NCBI GenBank assembly: GCA_015068645.1
Contig: SVKD01000001.1
Coordinates: 129,877 to 193,876, forward strand
Length of the DNA: 64,000 nucleotides
Source: Oscillospiraceae bacterium
GTDB lineage: Bacteria > Bacillota > Clostridia > UMGS1840
Direction of reading: 5' to 3'
Of the stretch, positions 26,075-36,800 are shown in pieces. Positions within the stretch are counted from its first letter, which is position 1. Every line of letters begins with the position of its first letter. Under the pieces are notes generated by a model. That model was given only the letters and a program-made list of their open reading frames with translations, was not told the DNA's origin and did not search any database. Position numbers and translations under genes: made by a program.

Positions 26075-27763
26075 ATGAGAAATTTTATCAAAGAAATGAA
26101 AGAATCCATCAACACGATGGTATTCGATGCCTACAAACAAGCATTTATGGATGGAGATCTGCCCAAATTAAACGAATATGTATCAGATATAGAAATCCCT
26201 AAAGATAAAAATCACGGTGATTTTTCCGTGAATTTTGCAATGAGAAATGCAAAAGCTTTGCAAAATAATCCCAGAAAAATTGCCGAAATCATTATTTCCA
26301 AACTGGATTATCTGGAAACCGATGTAGAAAAATGCGAAGTTGCAGGTCCCGGTTTTATCAACTTCTATCTGAAAGACACCTTTTATGCAAACAGTGCAAA
26401 AAAAGCATTGGAATTAGGTGACGATTTCGGGAAAACCAATGTAGGCAACGGCACAAAAGCAAACGTGGAATATATTTCTGCAAATCCCACAGGTCCCATG
26501 CACGTTGGTAATGCCAGAGGTGGTGCCATCGGTGACTGTATGGCAAATATTTTGTCTTGGGCAAATTATGATGTTACCAAAGAATTTTATGTAAACGATG
26601 CCGGAAATCAGATTGAAAAATTCGGTATTTCCTTAGAAGCGCGTTTTATTCAATTAGTAAAAGGCGAAGATGCCATTGAATTTCCTGAAGATGCTTACCA
26701 CGGCGAAGACATTATTGAATCCATGAAAGCATTTATCAAAGAGTTCGGCTCTGAAGATTACATTGATATGGACTCTACCGAACGCAAGAAGAAATTTGTA
26801 GCTTTTGCGTTGGAAAGAAACTTAAATGCACTTGTAACTGACACCGGTAAATACGGCATCAACTACGATGTATGGTTCCGCGAAAGTAAATTACACGCTG
26901 AAAATAAAGTCATTGAAGTGATCAATAAATTAAAAGAAAAAGGCTTGGCATACGATAAAGATAACGCAACATGGTTTGAATCCACTAAATTTGGCTCTGA
27001 AAAAGATGATGTATTAATCAGAACCAATGGTATTCCCACCTATTTTGCTGCAGATATTGCATATCATGCCGATAAATTTGAACGTGGTAACGAACTGTTA
27101 ATCAATGTTTGGGGTGCAGACCATCATGGCCATATTGAACGTTTGAAAGGCGCACTTTCTGCACTTGGTTATAACGGGGACAAGCTTCATATTATCTTAA
27201 TGCAGCTGGTTCGTTTAATCAAAGATAATGAGCCTTACCGTGTATCCAAACGAAGCGGTAAAGCAATTTCCTTAAATGACTTGATTGATGAAATCGGAAA
27301 AGATGCCGCAAGATTTTTCTTTAATCTGCGTCAGCCTTCCAGCCATTTTGATTTTGATTTAGACTTGGCGGTTTCTCAGAGCAACGAAAATCCGGTATTC
27401 TACTGTCAGTATGCGCATGCAAGAATTTCCAGTATTTTAAGAGTGTTAAACGAAGAAAACATTTCCTATAACAATCAGGGTGACTTTACATTATTAAAAG
27501 AAAAAGAAGAAAAAACTCTGATGGAAAAACTGATTCAGCTGCCCGAAGAAATCGAAGCAGCAGTTGCAAGTTACGATCCTTCCAGAATTACTAAATTTGT
27601 GTTGGATGTGTCTGCAGATTTTCATTCCTTCTACAATGCTTGTCGCGTAAAAATCGAAGACGAAGCTTTGATGCAGGCTAGAATCGGCTTGATCATCTTA
27701 ACCAAAAATGTGATTAAAAACACCCTCACCATTTTAGGCGTAGAAGCACCTGATTCTATGTAA
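26075..27763 (+). CDS. argS: Arginyl-tRNA synthetase
   Basis: Class I aminoacyl-tRNA synthetase of 562 residues. The N-terminal Add-1 domain is followed by the HIGH-equivalent motif in SANPTGPMHVGNARG and a C-terminal KMSKS-like region near RVSKRSGKAISL. The C-terminal anticodon-binding domain ends with ...ILGVEAPDSM. GGAGG before the ATG. Same transcript as DUF1934 and the downstream protease. Confidence 0.96.
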   Translation: MRNFIKEMKESINTMVFDAYKQAFMDGDLPKLNEYVSDIEIPKDKNHGDFSVNFAMRNAKALQNNPRKIAEIIISKLDYLETDVEKCEVAGPGFINFYLKDTFYANSAKKALELGDDFGKTNVGNGTKANVEYISANPTGPMHVGNARGGAIGDCMANILSWANYDVTKEFYVNDAGNQIEKFGISLEARFIQLVKGEDAIEFPEDAYHGEDIIESMKAFIKEFGSEDYIDMDSTERKKKFVAFALERNLNALVTDTGKYGINYDVWFRESKLHAENKVIEVINKLKEKGLAYDKDNATWFESTKFGSEKDDVLIRTNGIPTYFAADIAYHADKFERGNELLINVWGADHHGHIERLKGALSALGYNGDKLHIILMQLVRLIKDNEPYRVSKRSGKAISLNDLIDEIGKDAARFFFNLRQPSSHFDFDLDLAVSQSNENPVFYCQYAHARISSILRVLNEENISYNNQGDFTLLKEKEEKTLMEKLIQLPEEIEAAVASYDPSRITKFVLDVSADFHSFYNACRVKIEDEALMQARIGLIILTKNVIKNTLTILGVEAPDSM

Positions 27764-27773
27764 GGAGTTTTTT

Positions 27774-29192
27774 ATGAAACAAAAAATTATTGCGCTGATC
27801 CTGTTATTGGTATTTTGCTTCACGCTTCCCTCTTTTGCAGGAAGTGTCAGCCAGAATAATAAACGGGAACTGATTCGCTATATTTACTTAAACGCTTTAG
27901 CCACCTCAAAAGATAATGTGGATGCAGTTGAGTTGTTCTTAGATACTCTGATGAAAATTGCTGAAGACGATGATGAAACCTACGAACAAATTTTAAAATA
28001 TTTTACCCAGTCCATTGATGAATACGGAGATTATATCTCTCCGGAAGAAACATCTTACATGGATACAGAGTTAACAGGAAAGACCGGTGGAATCGGCTCT
28101 TCTGTTGAAATGCGAAATGGAAAAATTTATGTGGTAAATGTGTTGGCAGGTTCCCCCTCGGATAAAGCAGGTGTACAAGTTGGGCATGCTATCATAAAGG
28201 CAAACGGAATCGATTTGTACGGATTATCTTTAGATGAAGCACTCACCTATATTCGCGGAGATGCAGGCACAGAAGTAGTCATTACTTTTGAAGACCCTAG
28301 GGGAAAACAATATGATATGATTTTAGTACGGGATATTATTGAAATTACATCTGTCAATTTCGCTACCTTGATTGACTATCCCGAAATCGGTTATATCGAA
28401 ATTACTAATTTCTCCTTAACCACCGGAGAGGAACTTAAAAAAGCCATTGAGGATTTAAAAGGACAAGGTGTTACTAAATTGATTTTAGACCTTCGTTACA
28501 ATGGCGGCGGCGTGTTGGAAGGCGCTATTCAGGTTGCAGGTACGTTTTTGGATGAAGGGCTGGAAATCTTAACGGTTGAGCCACGGGATGAAGCACAAAA
28601 TGAAACCTTTTACGCATCCGGAAAAGTATTTGACGGAGAAGTAGTTGTTTTAGTCAATGAATATTCTGCCAGCGCATCTGAAGTGGTAACCGGTGCTCTA
28701 AAAGAGCATAAACGTGCCACCGTTGTTGGGGAAAGAACCTTCGGGAAAGGAACAGTTCAACATTTATTCTCCCTTCCCATTTATGGTGGATATTTCAAAT
28801 ATACTATTGCAGAATATCTTGCTCCTGGCGGTGTTGAAATCAACAAACACGGAGTTGCGCCGAATCTTACTGTATATAACGAAACCTACACGCTCACAGA
28901 AGATGAGATTCCTCATTTTCCGTTTATGAGAGTAATGCAAATGGGAGATTCCGGTGAAGATGTTAAGAATATGAAGCAGGCTTTAAAAGCTTTAAACTAT
29001 TCTTTGGATGACACCGATATTTTTGACCTGAACACATTCAATGCCGTAAAATCGTTCCAAAAAACTGCAGAATTATATCCTTACGGTGTTTGTGATTTTA
29101 CCACACAGCAACATATCAAACAAAAATTATTGGATACCGTATTTTACTATGATACCCAATTTGATAAAGCAATTGAATTGTTAATAGAATAA
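27774..29192 (+). CDS. CtpA-type S41 carboxy-terminal processing protease
   Basis: Signal peptide (IIALILLLVFCFTLPSFAG), then a PDZ domain (GIGSSVEMRNGKIYVVNVLAGSPSDKAGV), and an S41 protease domain with the catalytic Ser in NEYSASASEVVTGAL and Lys in GERTFGKGTVQ. A C-terminal peptidoglycan-binding module (MGDSGEDVKNMKQALKALNY, FDLNTFNAVKSFQK) should tether it to the wall. It acts outside the membrane on protein C-termini. Last gene of the block, directly before a strong terminator. Confidence 0.92.
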   Translation: MKQKIIALILLLVFCFTLPSFAGSVSQNNKRELIRYIYLNALATSKDNVDAVELFLDTLMKIAEDDDETYEQILKYFTQSIDEYGDYISPEETSYMDTELTGKTGGIGSSVEMRNGKIYVVNVLAGSPSDKAGVQVGHAIIKANGIDLYGLSLDEALTYIRGDAGTEVVITFEDPRGKQYDMILVRDIIEITSVNFATLIDYPEIGYIEITNFSLTTGEELKKAIEDLKGQGVTKLILDLRYNGGGVLEGAIQVAGTFLDEGLEILTVEPRDEAQNETFYASGKVFDGEVVVLVNEYSASASEVVTGALKEHKRATVVGERTFGKGTVQHLFSLPIYGGYFKYTIAEYLAPGGVEINKHGVAPNLTVYNETYTLTEDEIPHFPFMRVMQMGDSGEDVKNMKQALKALNYSLDDTDIFDLNTFNAVKSFQKTAELYPYGVCDFTTQQHIKQKLLDTVFYYDTQFDKAIELLIE

Positions 29193-29231
29193 AAAATACC
29201 GTCTGTCTCTTTTGGACAGACGGTATTTTTT
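29191..29231. terminator. Strong bidirectional terminator
   Basis: A 17-bp perfect stem (29191-29207 with 29215-29231) around TACCGTCTGTC with a 7-nt loop; A-run on one side and T-run on the other. It separates the convergent protease and kinase genes. Confidence 0.92.
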
Positions 29232-29802
29232 ATTCATTTTTCAGCACAAAATCGCAATGATTTCGCACATCATATTTTTTAAAATATGCTTCCTCCAACG
29301 GAATCCACAACTGCTGAAATTTAGTATATCCATCTTCCTTGTTTCTGATATGCAACCGTTTTTTCTGCTCATCAGATGTAATATCCATAAATATCCGAAC
29401 ATCATAATGGTCATATAAGTCCGGATGGCAGGAATAAGAGCCTTCAATAATGGTAATCGGGTTCGGTGAAAACGTCAATACTTCTCCATATGCACCTTTT
29501 TGACAACTGTAAGGAGAAAACTGATATTCTGATTGCGCCTTGATGTTACCAAACACATCCAGAAGGCTTTGAAAATCAATATTTTTGGCGGGAATATGTT
29601 TCCAGTCGGCATGTCTTTTATCAAGCGGTAAATAAAAATCATCCATATGAATCACATTGCAACAAAGTTCTTGTTGTAGCTGTTTTGCCAGAGTGGTCTT
29701 CCCGGATGCACAGCGTCCGTCAATAGCAATCACCGCAAAATCTTTTTGACAAAGTAATTCTCTGATTTTTGTAATAATATTACGATAATCATTTGGTTTC
29801 AT
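29230..29802 (-). CDS. Uridine kinase-like P-loop kinase
   Basis: 190 residues with Walker A AIDGRCASGKTTLAKQL, the substrate-binding stretch VIHMDDFYLPLDKR, and IIEGSYSCHPDL / YDVRIFMDIT, the layout of the uridine kinase/phosphoribulokinase family. The true substrate is open. Its ATG lies 14 bp inside the end of the ECF S-component gene, so the pair is translationally coupled, suggesting the kinase phosphorylates what the transporter brings in. Confidence 0.8.
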   Translation of the reverse strand: MKPNDYRNIITKIRELLCQKDFAVIAIDGRCASGKTTLAKQLQQELCCNVIHMDDFYLPLDKRHADWKHIPAKNIDFQSLLDVFGNIKAQSEYQFSPYSCQKGAYGEVLTFSPNPITIIEGSYSCHPDLYDHYDVRIFMDITSDEQKKRLHIRNKEDGYTKFQQLWIPLEEAYFKKYDVRNHCDFVLKNE

Positions 29803-30349
29803 TTACGCCATTTCCCTTCTTATGGATGGTAACAAATTTGGTTTTTCCAAGCGATAACATCAATACAGGAATGAAAATCAACTGCAAAACAATACCGGGA
29901 ACTGCATTGGTTACGGCTCCTGCTAAAAACAATTTCCAAGTGAAATTCTGACCGCCCAAACCTAAAAGAATCCACTGTGCAATTCCCCAAATCACTCTTC
30001 CCAAAATCATTGCAGAAATTAAGGAAATGTAAAGGGATTTCAAACATTTCCACGAACGTTTTTCATAAAGAAACCCTGCTACAAATCCGTATGTAGCAAG
30101 TTCCACAGCCATTCCGATTGCCACAGGATACATCGCAGGCATAGAAAATAGTACAGACCGAAAAATCGGAAGAACCAATCCAACGAAAAGGCCGTATTTC
30201 CAACCGCAAATAAAGCTGCAAATCAGAACAGGTAAATGCATCGGCAAAAGCATATTCCCAAACTGCTGCAACTGTCCTGTAAAAAACGGAAGAATCAATC
30301 CTAACGCCATAAATAAAGCTGAATATGTAATTTTTTGGATTGTTTTCAA
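29789..30349 (-). CDS. ECF transporter S component
   Basis: A 186-residue protein with about six membrane helices (ALFMALGLILPFFTG, LPVLICSFICGWKYGLFVGLVLPIF, YPVAIGMAVELATYGFVAGFLY, ISLISAMILGRVIWGIAQWILL, LFLAGAVTNAVPGIVLQLIFIPVLML). The MLLPMHLPVLICSFICG stretch is characteristic of the substrate-binding subunit of ECF vitamin/nucleoside importers. No ECF ATPases or T subunit are adjacent, so it would use a shared energizing module. Substrate unknown; the coupled kinase suggests a hydroxyl-bearing molecule such as a nucleoside or vitamin precursor. Confidence 0.85.
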   Translation of the reverse strand: MKTIQKITYSALFMALGLILPFFTGQLQQFGNMLLPMHLPVLICSFICGWKYGLFVGLVLPIFRSVLFSMPAMYPVAIGMAVELATYGFVAGFLYEKRSWKCLKSLYISLISAMILGRVIWGIAQWILLGLGGQNFTWKLFLAGAVTNAVPGIVLQLIFIPVLMLSLGKTKFVTIHKKGNGVNETK

Positions 30350-30401
30350 TATTTCTCCTCCTTTTTCTGCTAGATAAAAACTTCATTCATCTTTATTTAT
30401 T

Positions 30402-30430
30402 ATCATATCACACTATTTTTTTCTTGACAA
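30402..30430 (-). promoter_or_regulatory. Promoter for the ECF S-component/kinase pair
   Basis: Minus strand TTGTCA (30430-30425), 17-nt spacer, TATGAT (30407-30402). Its -35 hexamer occupies the same bases as a plus-strand TTGACA (30424-30429), so divergent transcription starts from overlapping sites. Confidence 0.7.
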
Positions 30431-30462
30431 GTTTTTTAACATAAATTTTAAATATTTTACTG

Positions 30463-30491
30463 TTGCAATTTGATCAAAAAAATGTTATAAT
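30463..30491 (+). promoter_or_regulatory. Promoter for addB-addA
   Basis: TTGCAA (30463-30468), 17-nt spacer, TATAAT (30486-30491), about 60 bp before addB. A second weaker candidate upstream is TTGACA (30424-30429)/17/TTTAAA (30447-30452). Confidence 0.75.
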
Positions 30492-30549
30492 AAGAATGAG
30501 AAATTTCGAATAAATTCGTCATAAAAAAATAAAAAAAAGGAGAATTTCC

Positions 30550-33500
30550 ATGGCTTTAGAAATTCTTTACGGAAAAGAGATTGCTCCCAATGAGAAACTC
30601 CTTTTCGAAAAAATGAAAACTTCCATAGATAACGGAGAAAACGTGCTCTACATTGTACCGGAGCAGTTTTCTTTTAATGCAGAAAAATCTCTTCTGGATT
30701 CTTTAGGGGAAACTTATTCCCATCTCACAGAAACTGTGAACTTTAAGCGTCTTGCTACGATCGTGAATAAAAAATATCAACCGAATCAATTAGATTATAT
30801 TGATGAAGAAATTAAAAATTTAATTTTATACCAAATTTTAAGAAATCATCCCGAAGAATTAACCACCATTAAAAACAGAAAACAAAGTCCTGATTCTGTT
30901 GCTGTGTTTAAAAATATTTTATCAGAATGTAAAGGATATTTAATCGACCACACTGTTTTTGATGAAATGAAAAACAAATTGGAAAAAGGCTCCTCATTAT
31001 ATCAAAAAATCTGTGATCTTGATTTTATATTTTGTGAATATCAAAAAGCAATTTCTGAAAAATTCCGTGATTTTGAAGATAGCTTTCAAACCCTGGCAAA
31101 TTATATCGAAACAGAAAAATTATACCAAAACTATACCGTATATATTGATCACTTCAATCAATTTTCTCCTGCCGAGTATCTGGTCATTTCAGCTCTATTA
31201 AAAAACGCTGAAGCAATGACAATTTCCCTGCTCTTGGATGATACAAATCCAAAATCTCCGGGAGAATTGTTTTTCCCTACCTACAAAACGTATTCACACC
31301 TTTTAGGGATTGCCAAAAAACAGAATCAAACAGTAACACAAATAAAAACAGCGGAGCAATCTGACCGTTTTTTTGTGGACCTTTTTGACTCTTATCCCAA
31401 GGAAAAACCAAAAGTTTCCTATTCGCTGATTCGTGCGAAAAACACTCATGATGAGGTTCGCTTTGCGGCAGATACGATTTTAAAACTGGTGGCAAGTGGT
31501 ACATCTTTTTCCGAAATTACTGTTTTAACAGGTGATTTAACTCTTTATAAGGATGACATCGATGCCGTGTTTTCGCAAGCGAATATCCCCTGCTTTTTAG
31601 ATCAGAAAACTCCGTTGACTCAAAATCCGGTTTCCAAAATTTTTCTGACACTTTTTCAGATGGTGTTATCTGACTATAAAAAAGAACATGTGTTGGCATA
31701 TTTAAAGAGTCTTTGCGCTCTTTATGAGATGCATGATGAGGTTTGCATTTTTGAAGAATTGATGCATCGCTTCCATATCCAGAAAAAAGAACTGTATGAC
31801 ACCGATAAATGGAAACAAAAATGTGAATTTTTGAAAGAACAAAAAAACTATTTTGTATATTCTCTACCGAAAATAAACGATATTTACAATCGTTTTTTAG
31901 CTCCTGTTTTTACCTATTTTACAAAAAAAGCCAACTATCGACAGGCGTTTGTTTCCTACGCACGTGCTATTCATTTGGAAACAGCCATAAAACGTTATTT
32001 AGACCAATCGGAAGCATCCTTACGCCAGGAAACCGTAACGGCATATAACACCATTTTAAAAGCCATCAAAAATATTGATGTATTACTCGGTGACGAAAAG
32101 ATAACACTTACCGACTATCATTTGGTGCTAAAACAATCTCTGGAACTTTACGAATCCGGCGATATTCCCAACACCCTGGATACCGTTACCGTATCAGATA
32201 CCGAACGTGGAAGAAGTTTATCCTCCTCTTATGTATTGATTCTGGGAATGAACGAAAATGTTACCCCAAAAGCAAATATCAATCTTTCCTATTTATCCGA
32301 TGTGGAAAGGGAAACTATTTTTGAGGTAACCGGAATTGAACTTCCCACTTCCCTGTTTCAAAACTGTGATTCCAATCTGGCCCTGTACCGTTCTTTCATC
32401 ACCGCTGAAAAACAGTTATATTTAAGTTATAATAATGCTGAAACTGAGCAGGTCAAACGGATGCCCTGCTATTTGTGGAGTCACTTGGAAAAATTTCAGA
32501 AAACAGTAGAATTTACATCCCCCTTTGTGAATATTTCTGAATATTCACAAAAATCCCTGATGACTTATCAGAACCCCTATAAACAAAAATTAGCTCCTAA
32601 AAGTATGCCTGACGATTTTTGGAATAATCCCGAAAAAGAGCAACTGATGCAAGCTTGGAAACAAATAGAAATGATGAAAGAGGCAGCTTATTACCGAACC
32701 GATAAACAACTGTCCAAAAAACTTATGGATTCCAAATATCAAAAGCAACTTGGCGCATCCGTCTCTCGTTTTGAAACTTATCAAAAATGCAAATATATGT
32801 ATTTTATCAACTATATGTTGCAAGCAAAGGAACGAGAAGATGTCAGCTACGACCCCAGAAAAACCGGGACCATTGTGCATAATCTGTTTGATGCGTTCTC
32901 AAAACAAATCAAAAAAGACAATCTTACCTGGGAAGAACTGACGGAAACTTATATTGAAGAAAAAACAGAACAAATGGTTCCACGCGAAATTATGCATTCA
33001 TTCCCGGAATTATCTCTATATAACCCCCAAACAAAATATTTGATTCAAAAAATCAAACGTCTGCTAAAACGGGCAATTTCTTATATCAAAGAACATTTTC
33101 AGGAAGGCGATTTTTACCCGGTTGGATATGAAGTTCCCATTGGAGAAGACGGAATACCGCCTCTTATAATTTCCTTAGAAGATGGTACTCTAATGCAGTT
33201 ATACGGAAAAATTGACCGTTTTGATGCAGCAAATCTAGGTGATAGATTGTATGTTCGTATCATCGACTATAAATCCAGTGCGAAAGAATTTAATTTCTCA
33301 CTCATTAAAGAAGGGATTCAGCTGCAACTGCTCACCTATTTGCGCACCGTCATAAAAAATGGCGGAAAATATCTGGATTTTGAAGGCGAAATTTTGCCCG
33401 GAGCCGCATTTTATACCAACTTTAATGACGATCTGATTCCATTTAAAGAACGTCCCGGAACAGATGAATCAGAAGATGCCTTACGTCGGAAATTTACGAT

Positions 33501-33894
33501 GAAGGGCTTCGTATTAAACGATGACTCTCTGATTCAAGCGATCGATCGTCACTTAGGGGAAGAGATTTCGTATCAATCTCAGGTGACTGATATAAAAGTA
33601 GATAAAAACGGAAAGATAAGTTTGAGTAATTTCCTGTTTTTAGAGGAATTTAATCGCTTACTAAACGATTGCGAAAATACTTTAAAATCTATTGGAGATA
33701 CCATGATGAGCGGTGATTTTGCTATCCAACCGTACCGTCATGGTGCGATGACAGCTTGCGACTGGTGCCCTTATGGCGCTATTTGCATGTTTGATCAAAA
33801 AATGCATTCATACCGCAATATCAAAACACTCTCAAAGGATGACTATTTCCATCCTGAATCTCAAGAAAAGGCAGGTGCAATAGATGGCAATTAA
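30550..33894 (+). CDS. addB: ATP-dependent helicase/nuclease subunit AddB
   Basis: AddB pairs with AddA to process double-strand breaks for RecA. 1114 residues. The N-terminus (EILYGKEIAPNEKLLFEKM, ENVLYIVPEQFSFNAE) is the family's inactive helicase-like fold. The C-terminus has a RecB-type nuclease domain (GKIDRFDA, VRIIDYKSSAKEF). Cys residues for the Fe-S cluster are in YQKCKYMYFINYM and CDWCPYGAICMF. AAAGGAG precedes the ATG; its end overlaps addA by 11 bp. Confidence 0.95.
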   Translation: MALEILYGKEIAPNEKLLFEKMKTSIDNGENVLYIVPEQFSFNAEKSLLDSLGETYSHLTETVNFKRLATIVNKKYQPNQLDYIDEEIKNLILYQILRNHPEELTTIKNRKQSPDSVAVFKNILSECKGYLIDHTVFDEMKNKLEKGSSLYQKICDLDFIFCEYQKAISEKFRDFEDSFQTLANYIETEKLYQNYTVYIDHFNQFSPAEYLVISALLKNAEAMTISLLLDDTNPKSPGELFFPTYKTYSHLLGIAKKQNQTVTQIKTAEQSDRFFVDLFDSYPKEKPKVSYSLIRAKNTHDEVRFAADTILKLVASGTSFSEITVLTGDLTLYKDDIDAVFSQANIPCFLDQKTPLTQNPVSKIFLTLFQMVLSDYKKEHVLAYLKSLCALYEMHDEVCIFEELMHRFHIQKKELYDTDKWKQKCEFLKEQKNYFVYSLPKINDIYNRFLAPVFTYFTKKANYRQAFVSYARAIHLETAIKRYLDQSEASLRQETVTAYNTILKAIKNIDVLLGDEKITLTDYHLVLKQSLELYESGDIPNTLDTVTVSDTERGRSLSSSYVLILGMNENVTPKANINLSYLSDVERETIFEVTGIELPTSLFQNCDSNLALYRSFITAEKQLYLSYNNAETEQVKRMPCYLWSHLEKFQKTVEFTSPFVNISEYSQKSLMTYQNPYKQKLAPKSMPDDFWNNPEKEQLMQAWKQIEMMKEAAYYRTDKQLSKKLMDSKYQKQLGASVSRFETYQKCKYMYFINYMLQAKEREDVSYDPRKTGTIVHNLFDAFSKQIKKDNLTWEELTETYIEEKTEQMVPREIMHSFPELSLYNPQTKYLIQKIKRLLKRAISYIKEHFQEGDFYPVGYEVPIGEDGIPPLIISLEDGTLMQLYGKIDRFDAANLGDRLYVRIIDYKSSAKEFNFSLIKEGIQLQLLTYLRTVIKNGGKYLDFEGEILPGAAFYTNFNDDLIPFKERPGTDESEDALRRKFTMKGFVLNDDSLIQAIDRHLGEEISYQSQVTDIKVDKNGKISLSNFLFLEEFNRLLNDCENTLKSIGDTMMSGDFAIQPYRHGAMTACDWCPYGAICMFDQKMHSYRNIKTLSKDDYFHPESQEKAGAIDGN

Positions 33895-36800
33895 ATATAC
33901 TCCGGCACAACAGAAAGCCATTGATACCACTGATAAATCAATTTTGGTATCTGCAGCTGCAGGAAGCGGAAAAACAGCAGTTTTGGTTCAACGTATTATT
34001 GAGATGGTTTGTAAAGAAAACGGTCCGGATATTGATAAGCTGTTGGTTGTTACCTTTACCAATGCGGCAGCTGCAGAAATGAAAGATAAAATTTATCAGG
34101 CGATTATGAAAAAAATTGCAGAAAATCCGTCTGATAAAAGATTAAAACGTCAGCTTCTTTTGTTGCCAAATTCCAATATTCAAACAATGCATGGTTTTTG
34201 TTTGAATGTGATCAAACAAAATATCAATATGCTCAATATCCCAATGAATTTTCGCATCACCAACGAAGCAGAAACCATGATTTTAAAACAGCGTTGTATT
34301 GCAGAACTCATCGAGGACAAATACTTAGAAGAAGATACTGATTTTCTGGAACTGGCCGACACTTACGGCTATGGACGGAACGATAAAAAAATTGTGGATA
34401 TGATTCTTGCTTATGATCATTTCACTTCTTCCCTTTCCAATCCGGATGCTTATTTTGATAAATGTATGTCCAGCGCAACTGCGGTAACAAAAGATTTTTC
34501 CAAATCTATCTACGGTGAATTTATCATTCATCAATTACAAGAAATTCTTGCAGACAATGAAATCGGATATCACAAAGCGATTAAAGAAATTGAATTGAAG
34601 CCGGATCTTGCCCCTTATTATGAAATTTTTGCTCAGGAGCTTTTGTTTATTAAAAAGCTACAAACCCTTTGCAAATCAAATAATTTCAGAGAAATTCAAG
34701 CAGAAATTCTGTCATTTTCCTTCGTTGCGTTCAGAGTAAAAGGTGTAAAAGCAGGAACAGATAACACCTTTATCAAAAATCTCCGTGAAAATTTCAAAAC
34801 AGATATCGGTAAATTTATTCCCTTAATCTCAAATTCTCTGGAACATGAACAAAATGATTATAAAGAAGTTCTAAAATTCATCAAGGTCTTATCCCAATTA
34901 ACCAAAGAATTTTCTGAGCGTTACCAAGCGGAAAAACAAAAACGAGCTTTGTTGGATTTTTCAGACTTTGAACATCTGGCGCTGAAAGTTTTGTCTGATG
35001 AAAACGGGAATCCTTCCGAAATCGCAAAAAGCTATCAACAACGGTTTCACGAAATTTTAATTGACGAATATCAGGATACCAATGACATTCAGGATCACTT
35101 GTTCCGATTGATTTCTAAAAACGGAGAAAACCTGTTTTTAGTGGGTGATGTGAAACAAAGTATTTATGGATTTCGTCATGCCAAACCTCAAATTTTTATC
35201 GAAAAACAAGAAACCTACCAAGATGAAAAACACGAAGTCATTTACTTATCCAACAATTTCAGAAGCCGCAAAGAAGTGGTGGAAGGAGTCAATGTAATTT
35301 TCAAAAAATTAATGACACCCAAAACCGGAAAAACAGATTATGAAAAAGAATCCCTTGTTCAAACCGCTTCTTATCCTGAAATGACGGACGTTAATTATCA
35401 AGCAGAAGTTCTGTTTGCAGATTGTTCTCTTGCCAAAGAGTTTACGGATGAAGAAACTGAAGACTTTAATCAAGAAACTTTAGTAATCGCAAAACGAATT
35501 CACCAGTTGATTGCAGAAGAAAAAATGCCTGTATACGATTTAAAAACACAAACTTCCCGTCCGGCTAATTACGGTGATATTGTCATTTTGGTCCGTGGTA
35601 TCAAAGAATTTGCAACCAATTTGTATAAAACCTTATCGGAACACGGAATTCCCGTTGCAATGGATGCAACCGAGCGACTTTTTGATACAATGGAAATTAA
35701 AGTAATCCTGGGTATTTTAAAAGCAATTGACAATCCCTATGATGATTTAGCACTTTTAGGGTTATTAAAATCGCCTCTCTTTTACTGGAGCGAAGACGCT
35801 ATTCTTAGTTTAAGAGATTCGGCTCCAAGGGAACCTTTCTTTTGTGCATTAAAAAAATCTGAAACTGCTGATGCAACCAAAGTAAAAGAATTTTTGAACA
35901 TTTGCAAAAAAACAGCATATGGTAAAAAAATTTCAGATTTAATTAACATGTTATATAACGATTACCATTTAAAAGAATTGTTTTGTGTATATCAAAATCC
36001 TGAACAGCGAATGGAAAATCTGGATTTATTCTATCAAGCTGCAAAATCTTTTGATCAAACAGAAATCAGCGGATTAAAAGGTTTCCTTTGCCATTTGGAT
36101 GATGCATCCAAATCCAAAAAAACGCTCAATGCTTTTCAACAAAAGCCTCCGGAAAATGCAGTACGTATTGTCACCATGCATAAAAGTAAAGGACTGGAAT
36201 ACCCAATTGTATTTGTATCAGGTCTTGGCACCCGATTTAATCAGGAGGAAGCAAAAAAACAAGCCGTATTTCATCCGGAATACGGAATTGGTGCAAACTA
36301 TATAGATGCTCACAAGCGTTATTATTATCCCACGCTGACCAAACGAGTAGTCCTTGCTGCTTTAAAAGAAGATCAACTGCAAGAAGAACTGCGTATCTTG
36401 TACGTTGCACTAACAAGAGCCAAAGAAAAATTGATTCTCACCGGAACTATCTCGAATTTTGAAAAAAAATCAAACGAATGGCTGGCAACCTTAGATGCCT
36501 GTGGTATCACCAAAAGTAAACTTCGTCGAACATTAACCTTTATCGAATGGATTTTACCTTGTGTTTTGAAACGACCTGAATTCAATTTGAAGGTATTTGG
36601 TGCACAAACCTATGATACCGCGATTGACACCAATGAAATTGCAACAGTCCAAACAGAAGAAGTCTCTATGCAAACAAATCATCTGTTTGTCCCTTACCAT
36701 CATTTATATCGCACTTCCCTTCCAACCAAAGTTGCAGTTACAGAAGCAAATCGTCTGGCAAAAGCTGAAACTCCGATTGTGAATTTGCGATTATCTGATC

